Of a stretch of 64,000 bases of DNA, positions 25,131 through 34,982 are shown piece after piece. The stretch lies in assembly GCA_001765415.1 (NCBI GenBank), contig CP017245.1, positions 248,001 to 312,000 on the forward strand. Direction: 5' to 3'. Below the pieces are notes generated by a model, which saw only the letters and a program-made list of their open reading frames with translations, had not been told where the DNA came from and searched no databases. Both the position numbers and the translations under genes were made by a program. The stretch is from Candidatus Melainabacteria bacterium MEL.A1. GTDB lineage: Bacteria > Cyanobacteriota > Vampirovibrionia > Gastranaerophilales > Gastranaerophilaceae. The stretch's first letter is position 1, and each line of letters opens with the position of its first letter.

Positions 25131-25559
25131 TTACAAAGCATCTTGCTCTTTAGGCTTTTCAGCCTGTTGTCTTTCATATTCTTCACGAGCTTTTACTTTA
25201 ATTTCGTGTTTTTCTCCATGATGTTCATCTTCAAATTTGTATGTCTGATCAGTCCACCATTTTGCAGCTTTATAAATCATACGTTCTTCGTAAGGTTTTT
25301 TCTCCCCCTTAGCTCGTTTAACTTTTGTAGTTTTACCTTCTTTAACTACATTTTTCGGCTCCGTAGCCGTTTTATTAAATTTAATACGGTTATCTAATTC
25401 GTCAATATTCAACCTCTGAGGAGCCGGAATATCAAAATAATCTGTCATATCAGCTTCGTTTACCGCATAAGATTCAGGGCTAACATAACCTGTATCATTC
25501 GCTTTAGCCACGCATGTCGAAATCATTATTAAAATTAAGATTAGTATGAATTTTTTCAT
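25131..25559 (-). CDS. Small secreted protein, operon partner of the PHP gene
   Basis: 142 residues. MKKFILILILIMISTCVAKA is a signal peptide (cleavage after AKA; the Cys at 16 lacks a full lipobox). The mature part is charged and ends in a long Lys/Glu-rich helix (HHGEKHEIKVKAREEYERQQAEKPKEQDAL). Its ATG overlaps the PHP stop as ATGA, and AAAGGA precedes it, so the two are coexpressed. No family recognised. Confidence 0.7.
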   Translation of the reverse strand: MKKFILILILIMISTCVAKANDTGYVSPESYAVNEADMTDYFDIPAPQRLNIDELDNRIKFNKTATEPKNVVKEGKTTKVKRAKGEKKPYEERMIYKAAKWWTDQTYKFEDEHHGEKHEIKVKAREEYERQQAEKPKEQDAL

Positions 25560-26716
25560 GCTCTATCCTTTCTTGGGCATCTTACAACAAGACTTTTTCC
25601 ATGCGAATCTAACCCACCTGTTTTTAATAATCCGAATTTTGCTGCAGACTTGTCAATTGCTTCTTGCCATTTTTGAAAATATTCACCTTCATAAGATTGG
25701 TAATAACCTTCGTAAAACATTGCTTTTTCTCCACCTGAAGATTTGAAATGTTCGAATAAATAATCATAAAATTCAGGACAATAGGCTTTTGTTCTTGCTG
25801 GGTGAGCAATAGACATTACACCACTATCTAAAGTCGAAACAAATTTTACTGTATCTTCAAAAGAAGAAAATTGTTCAAGCATGTTACCGATTGAAGGGTG
25901 TGCTTTCAAATAAATTTCTCGTGCAATTTGAATTTTTTGTTCTATATTATCAGGAATTGGTGGAAGTTCCTCTCCAATATACATTTCAAGCGCTTTTTTG
26001 TAAGTTATATGATATGGTTCTTTCCCTTTAAATAGATATTTGAATTTATAAATCGGTTTTTCATAAGAAAAATCAGCATTAGGCATGTAATAATCTAATA
26101 AGATTTTTCCTGAAGTATATTTTTTTAGAGGATGAGCGACTTCATCTTCTCCTTTCAAAACCATGCCATGACATTTTGCAGCTTCTTCAAGAGAAAAATT
26201 ATATTCAGGTAAAGCTTTGTCTAATTCTGCAACTGTAGCTTTGGCAAGTTTAAGTTTTTGTTCTCGCTTTGTTTTAAGATAATTATCCAATTTGTTATCA
26301 TTTGGGTTAATTCCATATACAAGCAAATGTACTTGTAAAGGTTTTGGTTGTTTTGGAAAATTTATTGCAATTGTTGAAAATTCAACGCCTAAACAAATAT
26401 TTGCGTACGTATAGTTTTCAATAAATTTTGATACCTCTTTGTCACCGTCAATTGTGTCGTGGTCTGTGATTGCGGTGATAAATTCGGGATTTGTTTTTGC
26501 TATATCTTCTGACAAATCAAGAAGTTCTTTAATTGACATTTCTCCGTCAGAGTATTGCGTATGTACATGCAAATTTGCTTTAAATTGACCACTTTTTACA
26601 TATCTGAAATCGTGCGAATCTAATACGCTTTTATCTGCTCTTTCACCTGCTTTGAAGGCGTATTCATCAAAATTTTTTATACGTTCAATAAAATCTTTTT
26701 CTGTAATAATTCCCAT
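25556..26716 (-). CDS. PHP-domain metal-dependent phosphoesterase
   Basis: 386 residues. The PHP fold motifs are clear: ANLHVHTQYSDGEMSIKELLD (motif I, metal His residues), AITDHDTIDG (motif II), LGVEFS (motif III) and, near the end, SIAHPAR and GGLDSHGK (later metal ligands). Such proteins are TrpH-like phosphatases or nucleases. It is longer than TrpH (about 280) because of a helical insert between motifs III and IV (about 150-290). The ATG at 26716 has no ribosome binding site and sits at the predicted transcription start, so translation is probably leaderless. Substrate unknown. Confidence 0.82.
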   Translation of the reverse strand: MGIITEKDFIERIKNFDEYAFKAGERADKSVLDSHDFRYVKSGQFKANLHVHTQYSDGEMSIKELLDLSEDIAKTNPEFITAITDHDTIDGDKEVSKFIENYTYANICLGVEFSTIAINFPKQPKPLQVHLLVYGINPNDNKLDNYLKTKREQKLKLAKATVAELDKALPEYNFSLEEAAKCHGMVLKGEDEVAHPLKKYTSGKILLDYYMPNADFSYEKPIYKFKYLFKGKEPYHITYKKALEMYIGEELPPIPDNIEQKIQIAREIYLKAHPSIGNMLEQFSSFEDTVKFVSTLDSGVMSIAHPARTKAYCPEFYDYLFEHFKSSGGEKAMFYEGYYQSYEGEYFQKWQEAIDKSAAKFGLLKTGGLDSHGKSLVVRCPRKDRA

Positions 26717-26723
26717 AATATTT

Positions 26724-26752
26724 ATTTTACACAAAAAAAGAGTTGGAAACAA
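26724..26752 (-). promoter_or_regulatory. Promoter giving a leaderless PHP mRNA
   Basis: Minus strand: TTGTTT (26752-26747), 17 bp, TAAAAT (26729-26724), seven bases, ATG. The -35 is weak. Confidence 0.5.
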
Positions 26753-26808
26753 AATTTATCTGTTTACGTCAAAAATATTAAAATCTAAAAAGAGAGGGGA
26801 TTTATATT

Positions 26809-27759
26809 GTGGCAGTAGATTTATATAGGGATTTAAAAGCGAATTATGTTGAAAATATTGAGGTACTGGATATTGAACAAGATGAAATTAATGAACCCAA
26901 AACATTTAATTCAATATTTAACGATGATGACATTTTACAAATGTATTTGAAAGATGTTGGAAAAACTAAATTGTTAAACTCTAAAGAAGAAAAAGTTTTA
27001 GGTAAACAAATTAAAGAAGGAAATCTTTCGCAGGCAAATATTGCGAAAAGAAAACTTGTGCAAGCTAATTTGAGATTGGTTGTAAGTATTGCCAAAAAAT
27101 ATATAGGTCAAGGTGTTTTGTTTATGGATTTGGTACAAGAAGGCTCTTTAGGATTAATTAAAGCTGCAGAAAAATTTGATTATTCAAAAAATTTTAAATT
27201 TTCAACTTATGCTACTTGGTGGATAAAGCAAACAATAATAAGGGCTATTTCCAATAATTCAAGAACAATTAGAATTCCAGTTCACATGACAGAAAAAATT
27301 AGAAAATATAAAAGAATTTACACAACTTTGTCTTTTGAATTTGGAAGAGAACCATCTGATTTAGAAGTTGCTCAAAGGCTAGGTTTAACTTTAAAACAAG
27401 TTTTAACCATAAAAAAATCTATAATAAAAGAACCTATTAGCCTTGAAACCCCTGTTACAGATGACTTGAATGTCGGGGATTACATTGAAGATAAGTCATA
27501 TCACTCACCTGAAATTCAGACTAAAAATAATGCTTTAAAAGGAGGAATTGCAAATATGCTATCAACTTTGCCTGAAAAAGAAAAAAAAATCGTCTGTTGT
27601 CGTTTCGGAATTAATGGAGAAACACCGAAAACTCTTGAGCAATTGGGAGAGATAATGGGATATTCAAAAGAGAGAATAAGACAGTTAGAAGATGCAGCTT
27701 TAACTAAGATTAGACAGAAAAAAGAGTTACAGCATTTCAGAGATTTTATTGAGGATTAG
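26809..27759 (+). CDS. Group 2 sigma-70 factor (RpoD/SigA-like, non-essential type)
   Basis: 316 residues, starting at GTG with GAGGGGA upstream. It has region 1.2 ([18 protein letters not shown]), region 2 with the -10 recognition helix ([33 protein letters not shown]), region 3, and region 4.2 with the -35 helix-turn-helix ([20 protein letters not shown]). Region 1.1 and the large non-conserved insert of primary sigma factors are absent, so this is an alternative housekeeping-like factor, as common in cyanobacteria. It should recognise near-consensus promoters. Two unpaired Cys (CCRFG) near region 4 are unusual. Confidence 0.92.
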   Translation: MAVDLYRDLKANYVENIEVLDIEQDEINEPKTFNSIFNDDDILQMYLKDVGKTKLLNSKEEKVLGKQIKEGNLSQANIAKRKLVQANLRLVVSIAKKYIGQGVLFMDLVQEGSLGLIKAAEKFDYSKNFKFSTYATWWIKQTIIRAISNNSRTIRIPVHMTEKIRKYKRIYTTLSFEFGREPSDLEVAQRLGLTLKQVLTIKKSIIKEPISLETPVTDDLNVGDYIEDKSYHSPEIQTKNNALKGGIANMLSTLPEKEKKIVCCRFGINGETPKTLEQLGEIMGYSKERIRQLEDAALTKIRQKKELQHFRDFIED

Positions 27760-27814
27760 GGAACTAATGCAAAAATCGTTTTTTGTGATAGTATGATTAA
27801 AAAACGAGGTGTTA

Positions 27815-28420
27815 ATGGTTTTAGAAAACAAATTAGGAATTACTAATTCGGCAGATTTAGCTAAAGAGGAAGAAAAATTATCTAAAAAACGAGCAGTTGA
27901 ATTGTTTGAAGAGGGACTTTTGTCTTTAGCTGATGCCGGAAGTTTTTCTTCTTTGCTAAAAATTCATGAATATTTGTTTCAAGATATATATGATTTTGCA
28001 GGAAAAATTCGAACCGTTAATATTGCAAAAGGGAGTTTTCGTTTTGCACCTGTTGTGTATTTGCAAGATGCACTCAAACATATTGAAAATATGCCGCAAT
28101 CAACTTTTGATGAAATAATTAAAAAATATGTTGAGATGAATGTTGCACATCCGTTTAGGGAGGGTAATGGCCGTAGTACAAGGATATGGCTTGATTTAAT
28201 TCTAAAAAAGGAGCTTAGTAAAGTTGTGGATTGGAGGCGAGTTGATAAAAATGATTATTTGCTTGCGATGGAAAGAAGTCCAATAAAAGATTTGGAAATA
28301 AAAGTCCTTTTGAAAGATGCTTTGACAGACGATATCAATGACAGAGAAGTATTTATGAAGGGAATAGATGCAAGTTACAGTTACGAAGGTTATTCTACAT
28401 TTAGAACGGAAGATTTATAA
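27815..28420 (+). CDS. Fic-family AMP transferase with C-terminal self-inhibitory motif
   Basis: 201 residues. The catalytic loop [12 protein letters not shown] (112-123) contains the full HPFx(D/E)GNGRxxR signature, so AMPylation of a target protein is expected. The flap ([14 protein letters not shown], about 66-79) is also present. Near the end, SYSYEG (187-192) fits the inhibitory (S/T)xxxE(G/N) helix, which would make this a class III enzyme that silences itself, like the Neisseria protein. No separate antitoxin gene is adjacent. The ATG at 27815 is used because GAGG overlaps the GTG at 27809. It follows the sigma gene by 55 bases. Confidence 0.9.
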   Translation: MVLENKLGITNSADLAKEEEKLSKKRAVELFEEGLLSLADAGSFSSLLKIHEYLFQDIYDFAGKIRTVNIAKGSFRFAPVVYLQDALKHIENMPQSTFDEIIKKYVEMNVAHPFREGNGRSTRIWLDLILKKELSKVVDWRRVDKNDYLLAMERSPIKDLEIKVLLKDALTDDINDREVFMKGIDASYSYEGYSTFRTEDL

Positions 28421-28431
28421 ATAAAGTAAGA

Positions 28432-28468
28432 AAAAAAAGATAGCACACTTGTTACGCTATCTTTTTTT
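28432..28468. terminator. Bidirectional terminator between fic and recN
   Basis: AAAAAAAGATAGC pairs with GCTATCTTTTTTT around an 11-base loop; T-runs occur on both strands. Confidence 0.9.
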
Positions 28469-28475
28469 AGAGCTT

Positions 28476-30125
28476 TTATCCAACCAATGATCTTGCAAAT
28501 TCAATTGATTGTTCATTTATTTCTCCACCCGCCAGTTCTGCAAGTGCCTTAATCCTGTTTTCTCCGGTCAATACATAAACTTCAACTTTTGTTTCGTCGT
28601 TTTGAGATTTTCTTACGTAGAAATGTTTATTTGCTTTTGATGCAATAATTGCTTGGTGCGTAATTACAATAATTTGATGATATTTAGAAAGTTCTACAAT
28701 TTCATCAGCTACACTTTGAGAGGCTTTGCCGGAAATTCCGGTATCTATTTCATCAAAGATTACTGTATTTATATCATCACTTTGCGCAAAAATAGACTTA
28801 ATAGCCAACATTACACGTGAAATTTCACCACCGGATGCAACTTTTGCAAGCGGTTTCATCTCTTCAGAAATGTTAGTTGATATTAAAAATTCTACATTAT
28901 CAATTCCATCAGATGATAATTCTTTAGGTTTAACGGATATCTCAAATCGAGCTTTTGGGAGTTCTAATTTTTCTAACTTCTCTTGAATAAGAACTGACAA
29001 AACTTGTGCAAAATTCTTTCTGCTTTCTGATATTTCTTTTGCTTTGTGTTGTAAATTTGTTTCTGTTTCTTTTATTTGTTTTTCTAATTCATCAATATTT
29101 TGAGTCGAAAACTCTATTGCATTCAATTCTTTTGAAAGTTTATCAAATGTTTCTAACACCGTATCAAGACTTCCACCATACTTACGTTTGAGTTTATCTA
29201 AAACAAACAACCTTTCTTGAATTTCGTTTAATCTTTCTGTGTCATTATCAAGATTTTGGCTATATTCTCTCAATTCAGATCCGGCATCACGAAGTCTTTC
29301 TATTGCATCAATAAGATTACTTTCGGTTTCTTCCAAATTTTTATCCAAAGATGCAGCTTTAGAAACATTTTGTTTAATTTTTCCTAATGCTTCCATTATT
29401 GAACCGTCATCACCATTGATTGCCCAATATGAAGAACCCGTTAATTCTTTCAATTTTTCAGCATTTTCAAGAATTTCTAATTCTTGATTTAATTCATCAT
29501 CTTCTGACGAATTTTTTATTGCTGCTGAATCAATTTCATTTATTTGGAATTTCAAAAATTCAATTTGATTTTCTGTTACATCAGAAGCAGTTTTTAAGTT
29601 TTCAAGTTGAGATTTCATGTGTTGAAAATCTTTAAAATCTTCCTTAAATTTTTCTAATTTTTCACCATAAGCCTCTTTAGCATAATTATCCAACAAATTT
29701 ATATGATATTTGGGCTGCATAAAAGCATAAGTTTGGTGTTGAGAATGAATATCCAAAAAGTAGTTTTTTAAATTTTTGATAAATTCTTGGTTAACTAAAG
29801 TTCCATTTACTCTTGACCGAACTCCATTTTGAGAAATTTCCTTAGAAAGGACTATTTCTTCACCAAAATTATCAACTCCGTTTTCTTCAAACAGTTGGGA
29901 TAAATCGTGTTTTTTGTTCTCTATAACAAGTTCAATTATGGCTTTTTCTTTATCATGTTTTATGACATCTTTAGAAACTCTTGGCGCAAAAGCTATATCA
30001 ATTGCATTAATAAGAATACTTTTCCCTGCTCCGGTTTCACCTGTTATTACGTTCAAACCGGCATCAAAATTCGCAATCAATTCATCAATTAATATATAAT
30101 CTTTTATTCTAAGTTGTTTTATCAT
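28476..30125 (-). CDS. recN: DNA repair protein RecN
   Basis: An SMC-like ATPase used in double-strand break repair. The 549 residues give Walker A GETGAGKS (29-36), two long coiled-coil arms (about 150-215 and 300-360), the ABC signature ASGGEISRVMLAIK (about 432-445) and Walker B TVIFDEIDTGISG (about 458-470), plus the late His switch (VITHQA). Length is normal. It lies three bases after the GH13 gene, so both are one operon, an odd pairing. It ends at a shared terminator. Confidence 0.96.
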   Translation of the reverse strand: MIKQLRIKDYILIDELIANFDAGLNVITGETGAGKSILINAIDIAFAPRVSKDVIKHDKEKAIIELVIENKKHDLSQLFEENGVDNFGEEIVLSKEISQNGVRSRVNGTLVNQEFIKNLKNYFLDIHSQHQTYAFMQPKYHINLLDNYAKEAYGEKLEKFKEDFKDFQHMKSQLENLKTASDVTENQIEFLKFQINEIDSAAIKNSSEDDELNQELEILENAEKLKELTGSSYWAINGDDGSIMEALGKIKQNVSKAASLDKNLEETESNLIDAIERLRDAGSELREYSQNLDNDTERLNEIQERLFVLDKLKRKYGGSLDTVLETFDKLSKELNAIEFSTQNIDELEKQIKETETNLQHKAKEISESRKNFAQVLSVLIQEKLEKLELPKARFEISVKPKELSSDGIDNVEFLISTNISEEMKPLAKVASGGEISRVMLAIKSIFAQSDDINTVIFDEIDTGISGKASQSVADEIVELSKYHQIIVITHQAIIASKANKHFYVRKSQNDETKVEVYVLTGENRIKALAELAGGEINEQSIEFARSLVG

Positions 30126-30128
30126 AAG

Positions 30129-32420
30129 TTATGCTCTTTTTAGCTCATATACCCTAAATTCGCTTGCATCAAGTTTGTCAAAATGTAGAGTTGATGTTTC
30201 TGTATCAAAAGCGACTGAAACAAACTTATTATCATCAATATAATGTTCTTTTATTATTGTGTAATCTGTTGGAAGATTAATAGTTTTATCAAAAACAGAA
30301 TTTCCGTGTAAGATTTCAGAGTAACTTTGATTGTTTTCATCAAACATTGTAACTCTTTCTGTTGTGTATTTGTAGTTGGACACTACTAAATAAGCTGTTT
30401 TTTCAGGAAATTTTGAAATAATCCATGCAGAAAAACCGTCTTCATCTTGAACAATAATCTGCGCTTCGCCGTTATTAATAATTGTATTATCTTTTACAAA
30501 TTTATCAATCGCATTAAATTTTTTGTAAAAATCATAATGTTTTTCTCTAGGCATAGCGATTTCTTCCCCAATAACCATTTCAATTCCACGTTTTGTAAAG
30601 CTTTCATCTCCATCAACGTATAACATAGGTCTTTGTGCAAATTTTCCACCCGGAAGAAACTTATATTTAAACCACTTGTACAAAGCTCCTGTTTCACTCA
30701 ATTGTCCAGGATATTGGTCAATACATCTAAATTCACCATCTTGATTGTTATATGTTTTTAGAATTGAAAGTTTTTCACCTTTTTTAAAATTAACATTGTA
30801 ATTTGTAAGATGCTGATTATCTTCCATTATCTTTTCAGGAGTTTTTTCTGATTGAGAAACAATATCATTTCCCCATAAAACGTCAAAACTCATATCCTTA
30901 TGATATTCTTTCAAGAAATCATCCCACAACATATATTCAGCAAGTGTTCCAAAGTATGGGATTTTACTTTTCATAGTTCTGTTAAGTTTTCCCAAAACAG
31001 CTCTTGGCGCACGATAGCTAATAGGTCTACCGTTGTTTTCGGAAACTTTGTCTACAATATGGTCGATATGATCAACTCTAAATCCGTCAAAATTGTATTC
31101 AGCTTGAAGTTTTATCATATAATCAACAAAATATTCAATTACAGGTTTATTTAAAGTTCCGTTTTCCAAAAAACAGAAATAATATGGAGTTTGACAGTCA
31201 AGATTTGCAAACCCCGTAACATCTTCTCCTTTATAATCATAATGTTTGAATGTCGGATATCCGCCACATTCACTCATCTTGTCGTAAACAGGTCCTCCTG
31301 CAGAACACCACGCTCCACCCGGAGCCGGCCACAAACCTTCATTCATAAGTTCTTGAATTGTATCAATTTGCTTTGTGATATCGTTTTCAGTTAGTTTTTG
31401 ATTTGGTTTAAAAGCATGAACTCTCGCAACTACATCTCTTGCTCTTTTTTGCAATTTAACTTGATTTGCTCTTTGTAACATTGCACTTGAGAGTTTTTTC
31501 TTAGATTCGGTCATCAAACTATCAAAAGTGTCATAAATGTTTTTAAAATGCGAGCTCAAATCTCCAGATGAACCGTTTTGAGAATCCTTGTAGATATTTT
31601 TTACTAATTCAATATCTTCTTCTTCAAAAGATTCTGGCATATTTTTCGCAATTCTTTCAATGTTTGCTTCAAGTTCTTTATTCAAGAAGTTGATATCAAA
31701 CCATCTTGCAATTTCTGGATTTGCAAGAACTGCTTTAGAAAATCGTCCTGTCTGCGGTAAAATATCATAAATTACCGGATGACCTGCAAGTTGAGATAGT
31801 GTAATAAATGTCTTAACTTGTTCCTTAGCATCCATACCAGTAATTTTTTCAATATTTTCATCAAAAAGTTTTTCGCTGATTTCGGAACTTTTTGGTAAAT
31901 ATGCACAACCAAATTCTCTCGGATGGAACGGAATAAGATAAATTGTTGTATTAAAAATTCCATTGTTTAAATTTCCAGTTGGAAGAATTAACAATTGTCT
32001 TAACCAGTCAATAAACTTTCCTGTTTCTTTAGTTTTGTTTCCATCACCTAATCCCGCAAGGTTGATTAATTTAATATCATGTCCTTCTTTTTGCATCCAT
32101 GCAGAATTTTTTATTCCATTTCTTGCAAGAACACTTACTTTATTATTGGCAAAAGAAAATTTTCCGTCAGCAAAAATTTTGTTATCTTGCCATTTGATTT
32201 CCAATCCAAATAAGATTTCTTCCGGTGTAAGTTCTTCTAAAGCTTTTATATACGGATACGGAAGGTAGCCGTTTTCTTTGATTAATTTTCCTAATTCAGC
32301 TTTTCTTTCATCTGAAATATTCTCAGATGGATAAGTTTTTTTTAATGAACTATATATTTCATTGATTTTTTTATCAATAGCAACTGAGTTATCTTTTTTA
32401 CCGAAAAGAAATTCTAACAT
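30129..32420 (-). CDS. GH13 alpha-amylase-family enzyme with a long N-terminal region
   Basis: 763 residues, no signal peptide, so intracellular. The catalytic barrel is placed at about 220-640: YDILPQ (beta-3 region), DGFRVDHIDH near 445 with the nucleophile Asp, LAEYM near 495 with the acid Glu, and a late NQHLTNYNV segment where the third carboxylate would be expected. A C-terminal beta domain follows (about 660-760). The first 200 residues do not match a known starch-binding module in my reading, and a helical insert (about 250-330) splits the barrel. Specificity (glycogen, maltodextrin or other glucan) cannot be told. GGGAGAG precedes the start. Confidence 0.75.
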   Translation of the reverse strand: MLEFLFGKKDNSVAIDKKINEIYSSLKKTYPSENISDERKAELGKLIKENGYLPYPYIKALEELTPEEILFGLEIKWQDNKIFADGKFSFANNKVSVLARNGIKNSAWMQKEGHDIKLINLAGLGDGNKTKETGKFIDWLRQLLILPTGNLNNGIFNTTIYLIPFHPREFGCAYLPKSSEISEKLFDENIEKITGMDAKEQVKTFITLSQLAGHPVIYDILPQTGRFSKAVLANPEIARWFDINFLNKELEANIERIAKNMPESFEEEDIELVKNIYKDSQNGSSGDLSSHFKNIYDTFDSLMTESKKKLSSAMLQRANQVKLQKRARDVVARVHAFKPNQKLTENDITKQIDTIQELMNEGLWPAPGGAWCSAGGPVYDKMSECGGYPTFKHYDYKGEDVTGFANLDCQTPYYFCFLENGTLNKPVIEYFVDYMIKLQAEYNFDGFRVDHIDHIVDKVSENNGRPISYRAPRAVLGKLNRTMKSKIPYFGTLAEYMLWDDFLKEYHKDMSFDVLWGNDIVSQSEKTPEKIMEDNQHLTNYNVNFKKGEKLSILKTYNNQDGEFRCIDQYPGQLSETGALYKWFKYKFLPGGKFAQRPMLYVDGDESFTKRGIEMVIGEEIAMPREKHYDFYKKFNAIDKFVKDNTIINNGEAQIIVQDEDGFSAWIISKFPEKTAYLVVSNYKYTTERVTMFDENNQSYSEILHGNSVFDKTINLPTDYTIIKEHYIDDNKFVSVAFDTETSTLHFDKLDASEFRVYELKRA

Positions 32421-32526
32421 TTTTACACTCTCCCTATATCATGTGTGTAAATATTATAGCATAATAATAAATAAATAAAAATTTATTTAAAAACCTCAAT
32501 ATTATCCTATTGGGTAATGGATTAAT

Positions 32527-32551
32527 GACAATTATTGTCCTTAAATATAAT
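32527..32551 (+). promoter_or_regulatory. -10 element with a palindromic operator candidate
   Basis: GACAATTATTGTC (32527-32539) is a perfect 13-bp inverted repeat lying just upstream of TATAAT (32546-32551). Bound protein there would block RNA polymerase, so autoregulation by the following response regulator is possible. Confidence 0.5.
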
Positions 32552-32598
32552 TGTGTTAGCAAAAGGAGAACAATTATTTACGAAAGTGGAGTTCTAAG

Positions 32599-33288
32599 AT
32601 GACGCAAAACGCAGAAGAAACAGAGAAAAAGCCGATTAGTGTAATTATTGTAGAGGATTTTAAACTGACAAGAGTAGGTTTGAGATGCGCATTGAATGCA
32701 AATAAAGATATTAATGTGGTTGCAGAAGCAGAAGATGCAATTGAAGGTCTTAAATTAATAGAAAGATATAAGCCTGATGTAATTTTAATGGACCTAGGGC
32801 TTCCTGGCATGAACGGAATTGAAGCAATGGTTAAGTGCAAGGAAATGCACTTTGAATCGAAAATTATAGCCTTAACATCACATGATAGAAGTGAAGAAGT
32901 TTTGGCAGCTCTAACATCAGGCGCCAGTGCCTATTGTTTAAAAGATATAGATCCTAACAAACTTGCAGATGTTGTAAGAGATGTTTCTACAGGTGTTTGT
33001 TGGATTGATCCAATGGTTGCACAAATGACACTAAATTCTTTACCAAAGGTTGATAATGTCGGAATACTTCCAAATAAATCTCATGCAGAAGGATGCGTTC
33101 CTTTAACTGAAAGAGAATTTGAAGTACTAAAACATCTTGTTTCCGGTAAAAGCAATACCGAGATTGCTAAAGAATTGATAGTAAGTGTCCATACGGCAAA
33201 AGCTCATGTTTGCTCTATCTTGCAAAAGATGTGCGTAAATGATAGAGTTCAAGCAGCAGTAAAAGCCGTAAAAGAAGGAATGGTCTAA
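32599..33288 (+). CDS. NarL/FixJ-type response regulator
   Basis: 229 residues: receiver domain (about 13-130) with acidic pocket IVEDF, phosphoacceptor Asp65 in ILMDLGLPG, Thr in ALTSHD and Lys in CLKDID; then a LuxR-type helix-turn-helix (about 165-225) with LTEREFEVLKHLVSGKSNTEIAKELIVSVHTAKAHVCSILQKM. No sensor kinase is adjacent, so it is an orphan in this window. Strong ribosome binding site (GTGGAG), own promoter and terminator: a one-gene unit. Confidence 0.94.
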   Translation: MTQNAEETEKKPISVIIVEDFKLTRVGLRCALNANKDINVVAEAEDAIEGLKLIERYKPDVILMDLGLPGMNGIEAMVKCKEMHFESKIIALTSHDRSEEVLAALTSGASAYCLKDIDPNKLADVVRDVSTGVCWIDPMVAQMTLNSLPKVDNVGILPNKSHAEGCVPLTEREFEVLKHLVSGKSNTEIAKELIVSVHTAKAHVCSILQKMCVNDRVQAAVKAVKEGMV

Positions 33289-33325
33289 TTTAGTTTTATT
33301 TTTAATTTTATATGAAATATTATTC

Positions 33326-33353
33326 AGCGCTCTTACAAAAGAGCGCTTTTTTT
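33326..33353 (+). terminator. Terminator of the response regulator gene
   Basis: AGCGCTCTT / AAGAGCGCT, 9-bp perfect stem with a four-base loop, followed by TTTTTT. Confidence 0.95.
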
Positions 33354-33404
33354 ATTTCTGTTATGCTGTAATTATTGTATTTGCCTTTATTAGATCTGTT
33401 ACTC

Positions 33405-33917
33405 TTATTTAATCTCATCTATAATCTTTTCAACTTGTGATTTTAAATATTCATAAGTAGAATTGTTGTCGATTATGTAATCCCAATTCTTTTCGTTATC
33501 TAAACCGACTTCTGTGATATCGTTTTCACCGACCAATTGCCCTCTTTTAGCTCGAGTTTCTCTGGTTGCTTCTACTCTTATTGTAATAGCTCCTGCATTT
33601 TTAAAAACTTCATATTCGTGTGGAACTCTAACGTCTGTAACTATAATATTACCTTTTTGTTTAATAATTTTCTTTAACCAATAATCCGGATCTTGTTCCC
33701 TCCCCCAGTTACCTAAAACAATTAAATCAGAACGATATTTCGCTTTGTTCTTCTCAATTTCATCATATGTCAAACCTTTTTGCGCTCCATATGTCAATTT
33801 AATTATATCACCCATTGCGCATCTTCTGTAATTTGGCATTTTATCAAGCATTATTTTTGCAGCAGTATCTTTGCCTGCATATTGTTTGCCTGAAAATATT
33901 ATAATATTATCTGCCAT
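33405..33917 (-). CDS. P-loop kinase, possibly a nucleoside/deoxynucleoside monophosphate kinase
   Basis: 170 residues. Walker A is IIFSGKQYAGKDTAAKIM (about 6-23), which resembles GKxxxGKDT loops of dNMP kinases and phosphomevalonate-type kinases. IIVTDVRVPHEYEVFKNAGAITIRVEA (about 91-117) looks like the Walker B strand and following segment (TDVR.P.E) of phage-type dNMP kinases. RGQLVGENDITEVGLDN fits a substrate-closing segment. Ribosome binding site AAGGAG. Kinase fold likely; substrate not proven. Confidence 0.62.
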   Translation of the reverse strand: MADNIIIFSGKQYAGKDTAAKIMLDKMPNYRRCAMGDIIKLTYGAQKGLTYDEIEKNKAKYRSDLIVLGNWGREQDPDYWLKKIIKQKGNIIVTDVRVPHEYEVFKNAGAITIRVEATRETRAKRGQLVGENDITEVGLDNEKNWDYIIDNNSTYEYLKSQVEKIIDEIK

Positions 33918-34070
33918 GTGTTCTCCTTTTTGTAAAATATTGCCTTAATTATTTTTAACATAAAATTTGCAATATTGCTATGTTCGTCGTAGCATGGGTA
34001 AGCACGCTATAAAACAGAAATTTTTATGCATGCAAATAAGTGTAATTAGTACAATATATTGGAATATGTT

Positions 34071-34943
34071 ATGGCATTAAATTTTCAAGAACTGGTTTTT
34101 AATTTACAAAAATTTTGGTCGGATTATGGTTGCATAATTCAACAACCTTATGATATCGAAAAAGGTGCATCTACTATGAACCCTGCAACTTTCTTGCGTT
34201 CATTAGGACCTGAACCTTGGCATACAGCAATGATTGAGCCTTGCAGAAGACCAACTGATGCAAGATATGGCGAAAATCCTAACAGATTGGGACATTATTA
34301 TCAATTTCAAGTTATCTTGAAACCTTCACCTGATAACGCTCAAGAACTTTATTTGAAAAGTTTGGAAGCTATGGGAATTGACCTTAAAGAGCATGATGTT
34401 AGATTCGTTGAAGATAACTGGGAATCTCCGACACTCGGTGCGGCCGGTGTTGGTTGGGAAGTTTGGCTTGATGGTATGGAAATTACCCAATTTACTTACT
34501 TCCAACAAGTTGGAGGTGTTGAGGTTAAACCTGTTGCACTGGAACTAACTTACGGATTGGAACGTATTGCAATGTATCTTCAAAACAAAGAATCCGTTTA
34601 CGATATTATGTGGAACGATACATTAAAATATGGAGAAATCTTCTTACAAAACGAAATTGAGCAATCTAAATACAATTTTGAAGTTAGTGATGCAAAAGCT
34701 TTATTTACGGCATTTGATTTATATCAAAAAGAAGTCGATAATTGTATTAACGCAAAACTTGTATTGCCCGCTTATGATTACGTTCTAAAATGCTCTCATA
34801 CATTCAATCTTTTGGATGCTCGAGGTGTAATCAGTAAAGATGAAAGAATTAACTTTATCAACCGAGTTAGAACAATGGCATCTGCAGTTGCAAGATTATA
34901 CGTTGAACAAAGAAAAGAGATGGGTTTCCCTCTTTGTAAATAA
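34071..34943 (+). CDS. glyQ: Glycyl-tRNA synthetase alpha subunit
   Basis: The catalytic alpha chain of the heterotetrameric bacterial glycyl-tRNA synthetase has 290 residues. Typical blocks: [46 protein letters not shown] (near 4-50), [60 protein letters not shown]. The beta-subunit gene (glyS) does not follow, so the two subunits are split in this genome. A TTG at 34059 is also in frame; the ATG at 34071 matches family starts. Weak ribosome binding site; TACAAT at 34050-34055 is a possible -10. Confidence 0.95.
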   Translation: MALNFQELVFNLQKFWSDYGCIIQQPYDIEKGASTMNPATFLRSLGPEPWHTAMIEPCRRPTDARYGENPNRLGHYYQFQVILKPSPDNAQELYLKSLEAMGIDLKEHDVRFVEDNWESPTLGAAGVGWEVWLDGMEITQFTYFQQVGGVEVKPVALELTYGLERIAMYLQNKESVYDIMWNDTLKYGEIFLQNEIEQSKYNFEVSDAKALFTAFDLYQKEVDNCINAKLVLPAYDYVLKCSHTFNLLDARGVISKDERINFINRVRTMASAVARLYVEQRKEMGFPLCK

Positions 34944-34982
34944 TAAATTTATACTGTAAACAACTAAACATAAGGAAAATGA

